Part shown: positions 1-8,298 of the stretch, in pieces | Layout of the letters: each line of letters starts with the position of its first letter | How positions within the stretch are numbered: position 1 is the stretch's first letter | Source of the DNA: Micromonospora deserti | GTDB taxonomy: Bacteria; Actinomycetota; Actinomycetes; Mycobacteriales; Micromonosporaceae | Direction of reading: 5' to 3' | Assembly (NCBI RefSeq): GCF_003236335.1 | Contig: NZ_POUB01000034.1 | Location: forward strand, 1-32,384 | Length of the DNA: 32,384 bases | Made by a program: the position numbers and the translations under genes | Notes under the pieces: generated by a model | Told to the model about the DNA's origin: nothing | The model's database searches: none | What the model saw: only the letters and a program-made list of their open reading frames with translations

Positions 1-69
1 GGGGTGATCGGGTGGGGGAGACTCTGCGTGCCCCGCAGACATCCCTTCCTCCAGGAGTGAGCCGAGCCG

Positions 70-3000
70 ATGTCGCTGCTCGCCAGATTCAGCCTCGCCA
101 ACCGAGGGCTGGTCGCCCTCATCGCGGTGGTGACCACGGCGTTCGGAGCGTTCGCCGTGCCGTCGCTCAAGCAGCAACTGTTGCCGTCGCTGGAGTTGCC
201 CGCCGCGTTCATCGTGGCCGCGTACCCCGGCGCCGGGCCGGAGATCGTCGAGTCGCAGGTCACCGAGCCGATCGAGAACAGCCTCCAGGGCATCACCGGG
301 CTGAAGAAGATCACCTCCACGTCGCGGGAGGGGTCGACGACCGTCCAGGTGCAGTACGAGTTCGGCACCGACCTGGACGACGTGGTCAACAAGATGCAGA
401 CCGCGCTGAGCCGGATCGACGCGCAGCTGCCGGAGGGCGTCGACCCGCAGGTCGTCGCCGGCAGCACCGACGACCTGCCGGCGGTGGTGCTGGCCGCGTC
501 CGGTGGCGACGACCAGCGCGTCCTCGCCGAGAAGCTGCGCGACACGGTGGTGCCGGAGCTGGCGGCGATCGAGGGGGTCCGCTCGGTCGACGTGACCGGC
601 ACCCGGGACGACGTCGTGGTGGTCACCCCGGACCCGGCGAAGCTGGCCGCGGCCAAGCTCCAGCCGACCGCCATCGGCGCCGCGCTGAAGACCAACGGGG
701 TGACCGTGCCCGCCGGCGCGGTGGTCGACGGCGCGCGGGCGCTCCCGGTGCAGGTGGGCACCCCGCTGGCCAGCCTGGACGACCTGCGCGGCGTCATCGT
801 CGCCCCGGCGGCGGGAAAGGCCGCCCCGGTCCGCCTCGGTGACGTGGCCACCGTCGAGCAGCAGCTCGCCCCGGCCACCGCGCTCAGCCGGACCAACGGC
901 CGCGACAGCCTCGGCATCGCGGTCACCGCGACCCCGGACGGCAACGCTGTCGAGATCTCCCACGAGATCCGGGACCGGCTCGCCGAGCTGCGCGACGCCT
1001 CCGGCGTCGAGCTGACCGTGGTCTTCGACCAGGCGCCGTTCGTCGAGAAATCGATCGAGAGCCTGACCACCGAGGGTCTGCTGGGCCTGGTCATGGCGGT
1101 CGTGGTCATCCTGGTCTTCCTGCTCTCCGTACGCTCCACCGTGGTCACCGCGGTCTCCATCCCGCTGTCGGTGGTGGTCGCGCTGATCGCGCTCTGGATC
1201 GGCGACCACTCGCTCAACCTGCTCACCCTCGGTGCGTTGACCATCGCGGTGGGTCGGGTGGTGGACGACTCGATCGTCGTGCTGGAGAACATCAAACGAC
1301 ATCTGGAGTACGGCGAGCCGAAGCGGGACGCCATCCTCGCCGCGGTCCGCGAGGTGGCCGGCGCGGTCACCGCGTCCACCCTGACCACGGTCGCCGTCTT
1401 CGCGCCGATCGCGCTGGTCGGCGGCTCCGTCGGGCAGCTCTTCGCGCCGTTCGCGATCACCGTCACGGTGGCCCTGCTCGCCTCGCTGCTGGTCTCGCTC
1501 ACGGTCATCCCGGTGCTGGCCTACTCGTTCCTCAAGCCGTCCGGCGGAACGGCCGACGACGCCGCCGTGCGCCGGGCGGCCGAGGAGAAGGAGCTGCGCA
1601 GCCCCCTGCAGCGGGCGTACCTGCCGGTGATCGAGTTTGCCACCCGCCGGTGGGCCACCCGCTGGATCACGCTCGGGCTCGGTGTGCTCGTGCTGTTCGG
1701 CACGTTTGGCCTCTCCCGCCAGCTGGAGACCAACTTCCTGGACGACTCCGGCCAGGACACCCTGAACATCACCCAGGAACTGCCGGCGGGCACCGGGCTG
1801 GCCGGCACCGATGCGGCGGCCCGCCAGGTCGAGGCGGTGCTGGCGGGTATCGCCGGCATCGAGACGTACCAGGTCACCGCCGGCACCGGGGGCAACCCGT
1901 GGGCCGGCGGTGGGGGCAACAACGTCGCCACCTGGTCGGTGGCGCTCGGCGGCGACACCGACGCAAAGGAGATGCGCGGGGTTCTCCGCGAGGAGTTCGA
2001 CGCGCTCGGCGCCGGGATCGGCGAGATCAGCTTCGGCGTCGGGCAGGGGGGCGCGTCCGCCAACCAGCTGGAGGTGGTCGTCCGGGCCGCGGACCCGGCG
2101 GCGCTGGCCCGCGCTGCCGAGGAGGTACGGGCGGCGATGGTTGGCCTGGAGGGCGTGGAGGACGTCTCGACCAGCCTCGCGGCGCGGGTGCCCCGGGTCG
2201 ACGTCACGGTCGACCGGATCGCCGCCGCCCGGGCCGGGTTCACCGAGGCGGGCATCGGCCAGCTGGTGGCGCAGGCGTTCCGCGGCGCCCCGCTGGGCCA
2301 GGTGACGCTCGACGGCGCGCAGCGGGACGTGGTGCTGCGCTTCGCGGCAGCGACACCGGTCTCGGTGGAGCAGCTGCGTACCCTGCCGGTCGGGCCGCTG
2401 AGGCTCGACGACGTCGCCGACATCACGCAGTCTGAGGGGCCGCAGCAGGTGACCCGGATCGACGGCGAGCGCAGCGTTTCGGTGACCGGTACGGCCACCG
2501 GCTCCGACCTCGGCGCGATCAGCCAGGAGCTGCGGCGGAAGCTGGACGGCATCGACGTGCCGGGGGCGACGTTCGCGATCGGCGGGGTCAGCGCCGACCA
2601 GAAGGCGGCCTTCGCCGACCTGGGTCTGGCCGTGCTGGCCGCCATCGCGATCGTGTTCCTGATCATGGTGGCCACGTTCCGCAGCCTGACCCAGGCGCTG
2701 ATCCTGCTGATCTCCATCCCGTTCGCGGCGACCGGCGCGATCGGGCTGCTGCTGGCCACCGGGACCCCGCTGGGCGTGCCGGCGCTGATCGGCGTGCTCA
2801 TGCTGGTCGGCATCGTGGTGACCAACGCGATCGTGCTGCTCGATCTGATCAACCAGTACCGGGCCCGGGGGATGGGGGTGCGTGAGGCGGTGGTCGAGGG
2901 CGGCCGGCGGCGGCTGCGCCCGATCCTGATGACCGCGGTCGCCACCATCTTCGCGCTGCTGCCGATGGCGCTCGGCCTCACCGGGGAGGGCGGCTTCATC

Positions 3001-3354
3001 TCCAGGCCGCTGGCGATCGTCGTGATCGGTGGTCTGCTCAGCTCGACGCTGCTGACCCTGGTCCTGGTGCCGACGCTCTACGTGATGGTGGAGCACACCA
3101 AGGAGTGGCTGCGGGCCCGCGGGCAGTGGCGGCGCTCCGACCGGTCCACCCCGGCCGGGCCGGACGGATCCGCCCCGGACACCACGACCGGCGCGGCACC
3201 GCCCACGGCGCGCGCCGGGGCCGTCCCGGCCGTCGGGACGGGTGAGCCGGCCCGCCGCCCGGCGCCGTCGGCCGCCCTGCTGGATGGCACCGACCAGTTC
3301 GAGGTGCTGCGGCTGCCGAAGACCCGCACCTCGCCACTGCCGCCCGGCGAGTAG
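70..3354 (+). CDS. RND-superfamily efflux permease (AcrB/SwrC-like)
   Basis: Proton-driven inner-membrane exporter of the HAE/ACR_tran family, 1094 aa. The usual RND plan is visible: a first membrane helix at residues 12-32, a large periplasmic-type domain, a block of six helices near residues 335-490, a second soluble domain and a second block near residues 850-1015. The TM4 motif GRVVDDSIVVLENI keeps the paired proton-relay aspartates (D399, D400). The TM10 motif reads VGIVVTNAIVLLD, with Thr where AcrB has the relay Lys; I recall this as usual in Gram-positive SwrC-type members. A Pro/Ala-rich cytoplasmic tail of about 75 residues follows the last helix. The ATG has AGGAG 12 nt upstream. 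No membrane-fusion or outer-membrane partner lies nearby, as expected for a single-component actinobacterial pump. The substrate cannot be told. Confidence 0.93.
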   Translation: MSLLARFSLANRGLVALIAVVTTAFGAFAVPSLKQQLLPSLELPAAFIVAAYPGAGPEIVESQVTEPIENSLQGITGLKKITSTSREGSTTVQVQYEFGTDLDDVVNKMQTALSRIDAQLPEGVDPQVVAGSTDDLPAVVLAASGGDDQRVLAEKLRDTVVPELAAIEGVRSVDVTGTRDDVVVVTPDPAKLAAAKLQPTAIGAALKTNGVTVPAGAVVDGARALPVQVGTPLASLDDLRGVIVAPAAGKAAPVRLGDVATVEQQLAPATALSRTNGRDSLGIAVTATPDGNAVEISHEIRDRLAELRDASGVELTVVFDQAPFVEKSIESLTTEGLLGLVMAVVVILVFLLSVRSTVVTAVSIPLSVVVALIALWIGDHSLNLLTLGALTIAVGRVVDDSIVVLENIKRHLEYGEPKRDAILAAVREVAGAVTASTLTTVAVFAPIALVGGSVGQLFAPFAITVTVALLASLLVSLTVIPVLAYSFLKPSGGTADDAAVRRAAEEKELRSPLQRAYLPVIEFATRRWATRWITLGLGVLVLFGTFGLSRQLETNFLDDSGQDTLNITQELPAGTGLAGTDAAARQVEAVLAGIAGIETYQVTAGTGGNPWAGGGGNNVATWSVALGGDTDAKEMRGVLREEFDALGAGIGEISFGVGQGGASANQLEVVVRAADPAALARAAEEVRAAMVGLEGVEDVSTSLAARVPRVDVTVDRIAAARAGFTEAGIGQLVAQAFRGAPLGQVTLDGAQRDVVLRFAAATPVSVEQLRTLPVGPLRLDDVADITQSEGPQQVTRIDGERSVSVTGTATGSDLGAISQELRRKLDGIDVPGATFAIGGVSADQKAAFADLGLAVLAAIAIVFLIMVATFRSLTQALILLISIPFAATGAIGLLLATGTPLGVPALIGVLMLVGIVVTNAIVLLDLINQYRARGMGVREAVVEGGRRRLRPILMTAVATIFALLPMALGLTGEGGFISRPLAIVVIGGLLSSTLLTLVLVPTLYVMVEHTKEWLRARGQWRRSDRSTPAGPDGSAPDTTTGAAPPTARAGAVPAVGTGEPARRPAPSAALLDGTDQFEVLRLPKTRTSPLPPGE

Positions 3355-3379
3355 TCACCGGCACCGACCGCGACGCCCA

Positions 3380-3418
3380 GGAACGCCCCCGCCGGGTCAC
3401 GACCGGCGGGGGCGTTCC
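3380..3418 (+). terminator. Terminator after the RND gene
   Basis: Perfect 16-bp inverted repeat (arms 3380-3395 and 3403-3418) with a 7-nt loop, starting 25 nt after the stop codon. There is no T-tract, which is common for actinobacterial terminators. It separates the RND gene from the MFS gene. Confidence 0.85.
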
Positions 3419-3457
3419 GCTGTCCGCGCGGCGACGGAGCGGCCTTCGCCGGGCGGG

Positions 3458-3463
3458 TATGGT
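3458..3463 (+). promoter_or_regulatory. -10 element for a leaderless MFS transcript
   Basis: The hexamer TATGGT fits the TANNNT actinobacterial -10. The GTG at 3471 follows after 7 nt, so the predicted transcription start is the first base of the start codon. No clear -35 is seen. Confidence 0.5.
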
Positions 3464-3470
3464 CCCCTCC

Positions 3471-4715
3471 GTGCCGTCCACCCTCTCGGTCCTGACCCGC
3501 AACCGGAACTTCCGCAACCTCTTCCTGGCCGAGCTGGTGGTGTTCGGCGCCGACTGGTTCGTGATGGTGCCGCTGCTGGTGCTGCTGCCGGCGCTCACCG
3601 GCAGCGGGGTGTGGGGAGCCCTGGTGCTGGCCGTGGACACCGGCATCGTGGCGCTGCTGCTGCCGTACACCGGGACGGTGGCGGACCGGTTCGACCGCCG
3701 GAAGGTCATGATCACAGCGAACGTCGCCGCGCTGCTCGGCGTGCTGCTGCTGCTCGGCGTGCGCAGCGCCGGCACCGCCTGGCTGGCGATGCTCGGGATC
3801 GGCGTGGTGGCCGTCGCTAAGGCGTTCTACTCCCCGGCGGCGCAGGCCGCCCTGCCCAACGTACTCGACCCCGAGGAGTTGGCGGCCGGCAACGCGGTAG
3901 CCGGCTCGGCCTGGGGCACGATGACGATCGTCGGGGCGTCGCTCGGCGGGGTGCTCAGCGCCGCCGTCGGCCCGTACGCCTGTTTTTGGGTCGCTGCGGT
4001 GGGCCTGGCGCTCGCGGCCGGCCTGGCCGCGCTCATCCGCCGGCCGTTGCAGGCCCCCCGGGACGGCGACCGGCCCGCCCAGCAGACCTGGGCGGCGGTC
4101 CGCGAGGCGCTGGGCTACATCGGCCACCGGCCGCGGGTGCTGGCGCTGGTGACCGTGAAGTCGGCGGTCGGGCTCGGCAACGGCGTGCTGACGGTCTTCC
4201 CGCTGCTCGCCGGGGTGTACGGGGCCGGTCCGGTCGGTGCCGGGCTGCTCTTCGCGGTACGCGGGGCCGGCGCGCTGGTCGGCCCGATCCTGATGCGCCG
4301 GGTGCTGGGCAACCGGGCCTGGCTGCTGCCCGGGCTGGCGCTGTCGATGTCGTTATACGGCCTGGCCTACCTCGGCACCTCGGCGGCCCGGTGGTTCCCG
4401 CTGGTGCTGGTGCTGGTCTTCGTCGCCCACTTCGCGGGCGGCAGCAACTGGGTGATGTCGAACTTCGCGCTGCAGGGTGAGGTGCCGGACCGGCTGCGCG
4501 GCCGGGTCTTCGCCACCGACATGATGCTGGCGACCCTGGCCATCTCGGTGAGTCAGCTGGTGGTGGCGTCCGTCGTCGACATCGTCGACGAGCGGGTGGT
4601 GCTGGCCGGCTGCGGCCTGGTGACGCTGGTCTACGCGGTCGGCTGGCGGATCGCCACCCGCCGGCTCTCGCTCACCGATCCGGTCGCCGAGCCGGAGCCG
4701 AGCCCGGCGCGGTAG
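3471..4715 (+). CDS. MFS transporter
   Basis: Major facilitator superfamily exporter, 414 aa, predicted 12 membrane helices, probably proton-coupled export of a small molecule. The loop 2-3 signature motif is present as VADRFDRRK (A71-D72-R73...K78), and the mid-protein loop carries PDRLRGRVFATD, typical of MFS_3/enterobactin-exporter-like members. I chose the GTG at 3471 because it follows a TATGGT -10 by 7 nt with no Shine-Dalgarno. An in-frame ATG at 3459 would lie inside the -10 hexamer itself. The protein ends in a short charged tail. The gene stands alone between two hairpins. The substrate is unknown; proximity to the RND pump is suggestive only, because a strong terminator lies between them. 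Confidence 0.9.
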   Translation: MPSTLSVLTRNRNFRNLFLAELVVFGADWFVMVPLLVLLPALTGSGVWGALVLAVDTGIVALLLPYTGTVADRFDRRKVMITANVAALLGVLLLLGVRSAGTAWLAMLGIGVVAVAKAFYSPAAQAALPNVLDPEELAAGNAVAGSAWGTMTIVGASLGGVLSAAVGPYACFWVAAVGLALAAGLAALIRRPLQAPRDGDRPAQQTWAAVREALGYIGHRPRVLALVTVKSAVGLGNGVLTVFPLLAGVYGAGPVGAGLLFAVRGAGALVGPILMRRVLGNRAWLLPGLALSMSLYGLAYLGTSAARWFPLVLVLVFVAHFAGGSNWVMSNFALQGEVPDRLRGRVFATDMMLATLAISVSQLVVASVVDIVDERVVLAGCGLVTLVYAVGWRIATRRLSLTDPVAEPEPSPAR

Positions 4716-4747
4716 CGGCTCGCCGCGGCGGCCGCCGGGCCGGTGCC

Positions 4748-4784
4748 GCCGGCAGCGCGGTCCGTGGGTCGCGCCGCTGCCGGC
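4748..4784 (+). terminator. Possible terminator after the MFS gene
   Basis: Nine-base-pair GC-rich stem (4748-4756 with 4776-4784) around a 19-nt loop, 33 nt beyond the MFS stop and before the thrB promoter. It is weaker than the other terminators in the window. Confidence 0.4.
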
Positions 4785-4828
4785 GTCTCAGCGGTCGGGC
4801 GGTGGGCCGCGATGTCGGGGTCGCGCCC

Positions 4829-4834
4829 TAGCAT
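4829..4834 (+). promoter_or_regulatory. -10 element for leaderless thrB
   Basis: TAGCAT followed after 7 nt by the GTG at 4842. It fits TANNNT and a transcription start at the first base of the start codon. No -35 is recognisable. Confidence 0.5.
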
Positions 4835-4841
4835 GAGCGGC

Positions 4842-5786
4842 GTGCCGACGACATTCACCTCCGGCCCGGTGCGGGTCCGGGTCCCCGCCACCAGTGCCAA
4901 CCTGGGGCCGGGGTTCGACGCCCTGGGGCTCGCCCTGGCGTTGCACGACGACGTGGCCGCCGAGGTGACGTCGCCCGGTGTCACGGTGACCGTGACCGGC
5001 CAGGGCGCCGGGGAGCTGCCGGCCGACGACCGGCACCTGGTCGTCCGCGCCATGCGGGCCGCCTTCGACGCGCTCGGCGGCCAGCCGCCGGGGCTGGCGG
5101 TGGAGTGCGTCAACCGCATCCCGCAGGCGCGCGGGCTGGGCTCCTCGTCGGCCGCGATCGTCGCCGGCGTCCTGCTCGCCCGCGCCCTGGTGAACGAGGG
5201 GGAGCAGCGCCTCGACGACGCCGGCGCGCTCCGCCTCGCCGCCGAGATCGAGGGCCACCCCGACAATGTGGCGCCCTGCCTGCTCGGCGGGTTCACCCTG
5301 GCCTGGACGGAGCCCGCCGGCGCGCGGGCGGTGTCGCTGCCGGTCGCCGACGGCGTACGGCCGACGGTCTTCGTGCCCGAGGAGCGGGGCCTGACCGCGA
5401 CTGCGCGGGCCGCGTTACCGGCGACGGTGCCGCACGCCGACGCCGCGTTCACCGCCGGCCGGGCCGCCCTGCTGGTGCACGCGCTGACCACCGACCCGGC
5501 GCTGCTGCTGCCGGCCACCGTCGACCGGCTGCACCAGGACTACCGCGCCCCCGGGATGCCCGGCACCGCGGCCCTGGTCAGTGCGCTGCGTGCGGCGGAT
5601 GTGGCGGCTGTGGTCAGTGGGGCGGGTCCGACGGTGTTGGCCCTGATGGAGCTGCCGGAGGGCTTCGAACCGGGAACAGACTGGCAGGTCTGGCAGTTGG
5701 CTACAGACGTACACGGCGCACGGGTCACCCGGGGTAGACTCGGACACGCGGAGCGGGACCCTGTTGCCGCAGGTCGGAAGAGTTGA
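4842..5786 (+). CDS. thrB: Homoserine kinase
   Basis: ATP-dependent phosphorylation of L-homoserine to O-phosphohomoserine, the penultimate step of threonine synthesis; cytoplasmic, GHMP kinase superfamily, 314 aa (family about 300-315). The N-terminal strand VPATSANLGPGFDALG (V14-G29) is diagnostic of ThrB. The GHMP ATP-binding loop is PQARGLGSSSA (residues 94-104). EGHPDNVAP and the C-terminal SGAGPT (259-264) are also family hallmarks. The GTG start is chosen for its 7-nt distance from a TAGCAT -10. An in-frame ATG at 4833 overlaps that hexamer, and starts further upstream add residues lacking family character. The gene sits directly before rho, a common actinobacterial order, but thrC and hom are not in the window on the upstream side. 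Confidence 0.95.
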   Translation: MPTTFTSGPVRVRVPATSANLGPGFDALGLALALHDDVAAEVTSPGVTVTVTGQGAGELPADDRHLVVRAMRAAFDALGGQPPGLAVECVNRIPQARGLGSSSAAIVAGVLLARALVNEGEQRLDDAGALRLAAEIEGHPDNVAPCLLGGFTLAWTEPAGARAVSLPVADGVRPTVFVPEERGLTATARAALPATVPHADAAFTAGRAALLVHALTTDPALLLPATVDRLHQDYRAPGMPGTAALVSALRAADVAAVVSGAGPTVLALMELPEGFEPGTDWQVWQLATDVHGARVTRGRLGHAERDPVAAGRKS

Positions 5787-5794
5787 TTACGCTC

Positions 5795-5800
5795 TAGACT
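5795..5800 (+). promoter_or_regulatory. Candidate -10 for rho
   Basis: TAGACT, identical to the hexamers before glyA and atpC, sits 9 nt after the thrB stop. Initiation near 5807 would start the RNA just before the first leader hairpin (5809). A second TAGACT at 5735-5740 inside thrB is an alternative. No good -35 is seen for either. Confidence 0.4.
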
Positions 5801-5806
5801 TAGCAC

Positions 5807-6082
5807 AGCCGCGAAGCATGCGATCTTCCTGCGGGGCGGCGCACCCCCGAAGCTTTCGGCGGTAAGCCCGTCACCCCTGCTTAGGCCCACGCCGCACCGC
5901 AGTCTTCACAGGTCGCCGCAGACGGCGAGACCTGCTCACCGACGTTGGTGAGTCGGGAAACCGACCGGCTGCTGTGTCACAGACTCCCGCGACGCGTCCA
6001 TGCGAGGCGGGTGCACCGAGGCCGCCCGGCCACCTTGCTTGTCGACTCCGGGCAGTCCCGGCCTATCGAGGGAAGGAATCCA
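5807..6082 (+). promoter_or_regulatory. Structured 5' leader of rho
   Basis: Noncoding stretch of about 275 nt between thrB and rho with several hairpins. They are: 5809-5834 (8 bp with a CT bulge); 5863-5867 with 5879-5883 (5 bp); 5909-5934 (CAGGTC and GCCG paired to CGGC and GACCTG, with a GA bulge); 5935-5952 (CTCACC with GGTGAG); and 5953-5964 (TCGG, GAAA tetraloop, CCGA). The last three abut with no base between them, which is unlikely for spacer DNA. I do not recognise a named riboswitch. A role in rho autoregulation by attenuation is an inference from other bacteria in which Rho controls its own mRNA. Confidence 0.5.
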
Positions 6083-8059
6083 TTGAGCGACACCACCGAC
6101 GTGACGTCGGATGTTTCCAACGTCGCTGGCGATGCCACCACCGCCGCCCCCACCCGCCGTCGGCGCAGCGGTACCGGGCTGTCGGCGATGCTGCTGCCGG
6201 AGCTGCAGAGCCTGGCCGCGTCGCTCGGCATCTCCGGGACGGCTCGCATGCGTAAGGGCGAGCTGATCAGCGCGATCTCCGAGCGGCAGGGCGGCGGCGG
6301 CGCCGGGACCCCTCGACCGCGGGCCGAGGTCGCGGCTGCGACCGCTCCCGCCCGTGAAGAGGTCCACGCTGAGGTCCGGGAGACCGGCGAGCGGCCGGAG
6401 GCCGAGCGGCGGCCCGCGGAGCAGGCGGCCTCGGCGGAGCCGGCGCCTGTCGAGGCCGAGGGTCGTGGCCGGAGCCGGCGCAGCCGGGCCGCCGCCGCCG
6501 AGGCGCGGGCCGAGGAGGCCACCGCCGAGACCGGCGAGCGGGCCGAGCGTGAGGGCCGCGGCGGTCGCGAGCGGGCCGAGCGCGGCGGCGACCGCACCGA
6601 GCGGGCCGAGCGCGGCGAGCGCCCCGAGCGGGGTGAGCGCGTCGAGCGGGGTGAGCGCCCCGAGCGGGGCGACCGCAACGAGCGCGGCGAGCGGGCCGAG
6701 CGGGGCGACCGCAACGAGCGGGGCGACCGCAACGAGCGTGGCGAGCGGGGCGACCGCAACGAGCGGGGCGACCGCGGCCAGCGCGCCGAGCGCGACAACG
6801 ATGGCGACGAGGACGGCGAGGGCGGCGGCCGGCGCGGCCGGCGCAGCCGGTTCCGGGACCGCCGGCGTGGCCGCGGTGAGCGGGCTGAGGGCGGCGACGG
6901 CGGGCGTGAGCCGCAGGTCAGCGAGGACGACGTGCTCGTCCCGGTGGCCGGCATCATCGACGTGCTCGACAACTACGCCTTCGTCCGGACGACCGGCTAC
7001 CTGGCCGGCCCGAACGACGTCTACGTCTCGATGTCCCAGATCAAGAAGTACGGCCTGCGCCGCGGTGACGCCATCACCGGCGCCGTGCGGGCCGCCCGGG
7101 ACGGCGAGCAGCGGCGGGACAAGTACAACCCGCTGGTGCGGCTGGACACCATCAACGGGATGGAGCCGGAGGAGGCCAAGCGCCGGCCGGAGTTCTACAA
7201 GCTCACGCCGCTCTACCCGCAGGAGCGGCTGCGGCTGGAGACCGAGCCGCACATCCTCACCACCCGGGTGATCGACCTGGTCATGCCGATCGGCAAGGGC
7301 CAGCGGGCACTGATCGTCTCGCCGCCGAAGGCCGGTAAGACGATGGTGCTGCAGGCGATCGCGAACGCGATCACCCACAACAACCCGGAGTGCCACCTGA
7401 TGGTGGTGCTGGTGGACGAACGCCCCGAAGAGGTCACCGACATGCAGCGGTCGGTGAAGGGTGAGGTCATCGCGGCCACGTTCGACCGGCCGCCGCAGGA
7501 CCACACCACGGTTGCCGAGCTGGCGATCGAGCGGGCGAAGCGCCTGGTCGAGCTGGGGCACGACGTGGTCGTGCTGCTCGACTCGGTCACCCGGCTCGGT
7601 CGGTCGTACAACCTGGCGGCGCCGGCCAGCGGCCGGATCATGTCGGGTGGTATCGACTCCACCGCGCTCTACCCGCCGAAGCGGTTCCTGGGCGCGGCCC
7701 GCAACATCGAGAACGGCGGCTCGCTGACCATCCTCGCCACCGCGCTGGTGGAGACCGGGTCCATGGCTGACACGGTCATCTTCGAGGAGTTCAAGGGCAC
7801 CGGCAACGCGGAGCTGAAGCTGGACCGGAAGATCGCCGACAAGCGGACCTTCCCGGCCATCGACATCCACCCGTCCGGCACGCGCAAGGAGGAGATCCTG
7901 CTCGCGCCGGAGGAGCTGGCTATCATCCACAAGCTCCGCAAGGTCCTGCACTCGCTGGACTCGCAGGCGGCGCTGGACCTCCTGCTGGACCGGCTCAAGC
8001 AGACCCGGACCAACATCGAGTTCCTGATGCAGATCGCCAAGTCGACGCCGGGGGAGTGA
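6083..8059 (+). CDS. rho: Transcription termination factor Rho
   Basis: Hexameric RNA-dependent ATPase that terminates transcription, 658 aa against 419 in E. coli. Order of domains: SAP-like Rho_N helices (about residues 30-70, LPELQSLAASLGI then RMRKGELISAI); an Arg/Glu/Gly-rich low-complexity insert (about 75-280); the cold-shock-type RNA-binding domain (about 285-350); and the RecA-like ATPase with Walker A PPKAGKT (K419, T420), Walker B VVVLLD (D500) and the GRIMSGGID and GTGNAELKLDRK loops. Start: the TTG at 6083 has GGAAGG 6 nt upstream; the in-frame GTG at 6101 has no ribosome site. Long basic inserts at this place are known in actinobacterial Rho and are thought to help it act on GC-rich RNA. 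It is transcribed alone behind a structured leader and closed by a strong hairpin. Confidence 0.97.
   Translation: MSDTTDVTSDVSNVAGDATTAAPTRRRRSGTGLSAMLLPELQSLAASLGISGTARMRKGELISAISERQGGGGAGTPRPRAEVAAATAPAREEVHAEVRETGERPEAERRPAEQAASAEPAPVEAEGRGRSRRSRAAAAEARAEEATAETGERAEREGRGGRERAERGGDRTERAERGERPERGERVERGERPERGDRNERGERAERGDRNERGDRNERGERGDRNERGDRGQRAERDNDGDEDGEGGGRRGRRSRFRDRRRGRGERAEGGDGGREPQVSEDDVLVPVAGIIDVLDNYAFVRTTGYLAGPNDVYVSMSQIKKYGLRRGDAITGAVRAARDGEQRRDKYNPLVRLDTINGMEPEEAKRRPEFYKLTPLYPQERLRLETEPHILTTRVIDLVMPIGKGQRALIVSPPKAGKTMVLQAIANAITHNNPECHLMVVLVDERPEEVTDMQRSVKGEVIAATFDRPPQDHTTVAELAIERAKRLVELGHDVVVLLDSVTRLGRSYNLAAPASGRIMSGGIDSTALYPPKRFLGAARNIENGGSLTILATALVETGSMADTVIFEEFKGTGNAELKLDRKIADKRTFPAIDIHPSGTRKEEILLAPEELAIIHKLRKVLHSLDSQAALDLLLDRLKQTRTNIEFLMQIAKSTPGE
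6662..6778 (+). repeat. 18-bp in-frame repeats within rho
   Basis: The 18-mer GAGCGGGGCGACCGCAAC occurs exactly at 6662, 6698, 6716 and 6743. A copy at 6761 differs in its last codon. Each encodes Glu-Arg-Gly-Asp-Arg-Asn. Between them run related E-R-G-E-R units. The array lies in the low-complexity insert and is a likely site of slippage and copy-number variation between strains. Confidence 0.9.
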
Positions 8060-8077
8060 CCCCCGGGGGAGACCGAT

Positions 8078-8113
8078 GAGAAGGGGCACGGCCACTCGGC
8101 CGTGCCCCTTCTC
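8078..8113 (+). terminator. Terminator after rho
   Basis: Perfect 16-bp stem (8078-8093 with 8098-8113) and ACTC loop, 18 nt after the rho stop. There is no T-tract. Confidence 0.9.
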
Positions 8114-8298
8114 GCGTCTCCGGTTCCTCGTCGGCCGGCCGCACCGGCGAGGTGACGATGGCACGCTGCGTCAGCGTGGGTAGGCGGCTGCGGGCAGAGG
8201 GACGCGGGGGCGAGGGGGAGGCGGTTGCTGACGTGACTGTCCGTCACGGCACCCGGTGGGCGCAGCGTCGAGGTGGTGTGGAGTTTTCCTTCGCTTTG

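Noticed and set aside
1..69. A gene entering from the left edge
   Set aside because: No reading frame in these 69 bases shows a recognisable protein end; there is only a small 6-bp hairpin (23-39) and the RND ribosome site.
3459..3470. ATG at 3459 as the MFS start
   Set aside because: It lies inside the TATGGT -10 hexamer and has no ribosome site; the GTG at 3471 fits leaderless initiation.
4743..4841. Longer thrB reading frame from 4743, or ATG at 4833
   Set aside because: The extra residues have no ThrB character, the region holds a probable terminator hairpin, and 4833 falls in the -10 hexamer.
5735..5740. TAGACT inside the thrB 3' end as the sole rho promoter
   Set aside because: It is possible, but the copy at 5795-5800 lies outside coding sequence and places the RNA start at the first leader hairpin. 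Neither has a good -35.
5945..6082. N-terminal extension of Rho to 5945, or start at GTG 6101
   Set aside because: The extension would be translated from a hairpin-rich leader without a ribosome site; TTG 6083 has GGAAGG at ideal distance and GTG 6101 has none.
6583..6790. Short regular repeats resembling a CRISPR-like array
   Set aside because: The repeats are in frame, 18 bp, partly contiguous, without unique spacers, and encode the Rho low-complexity insert.
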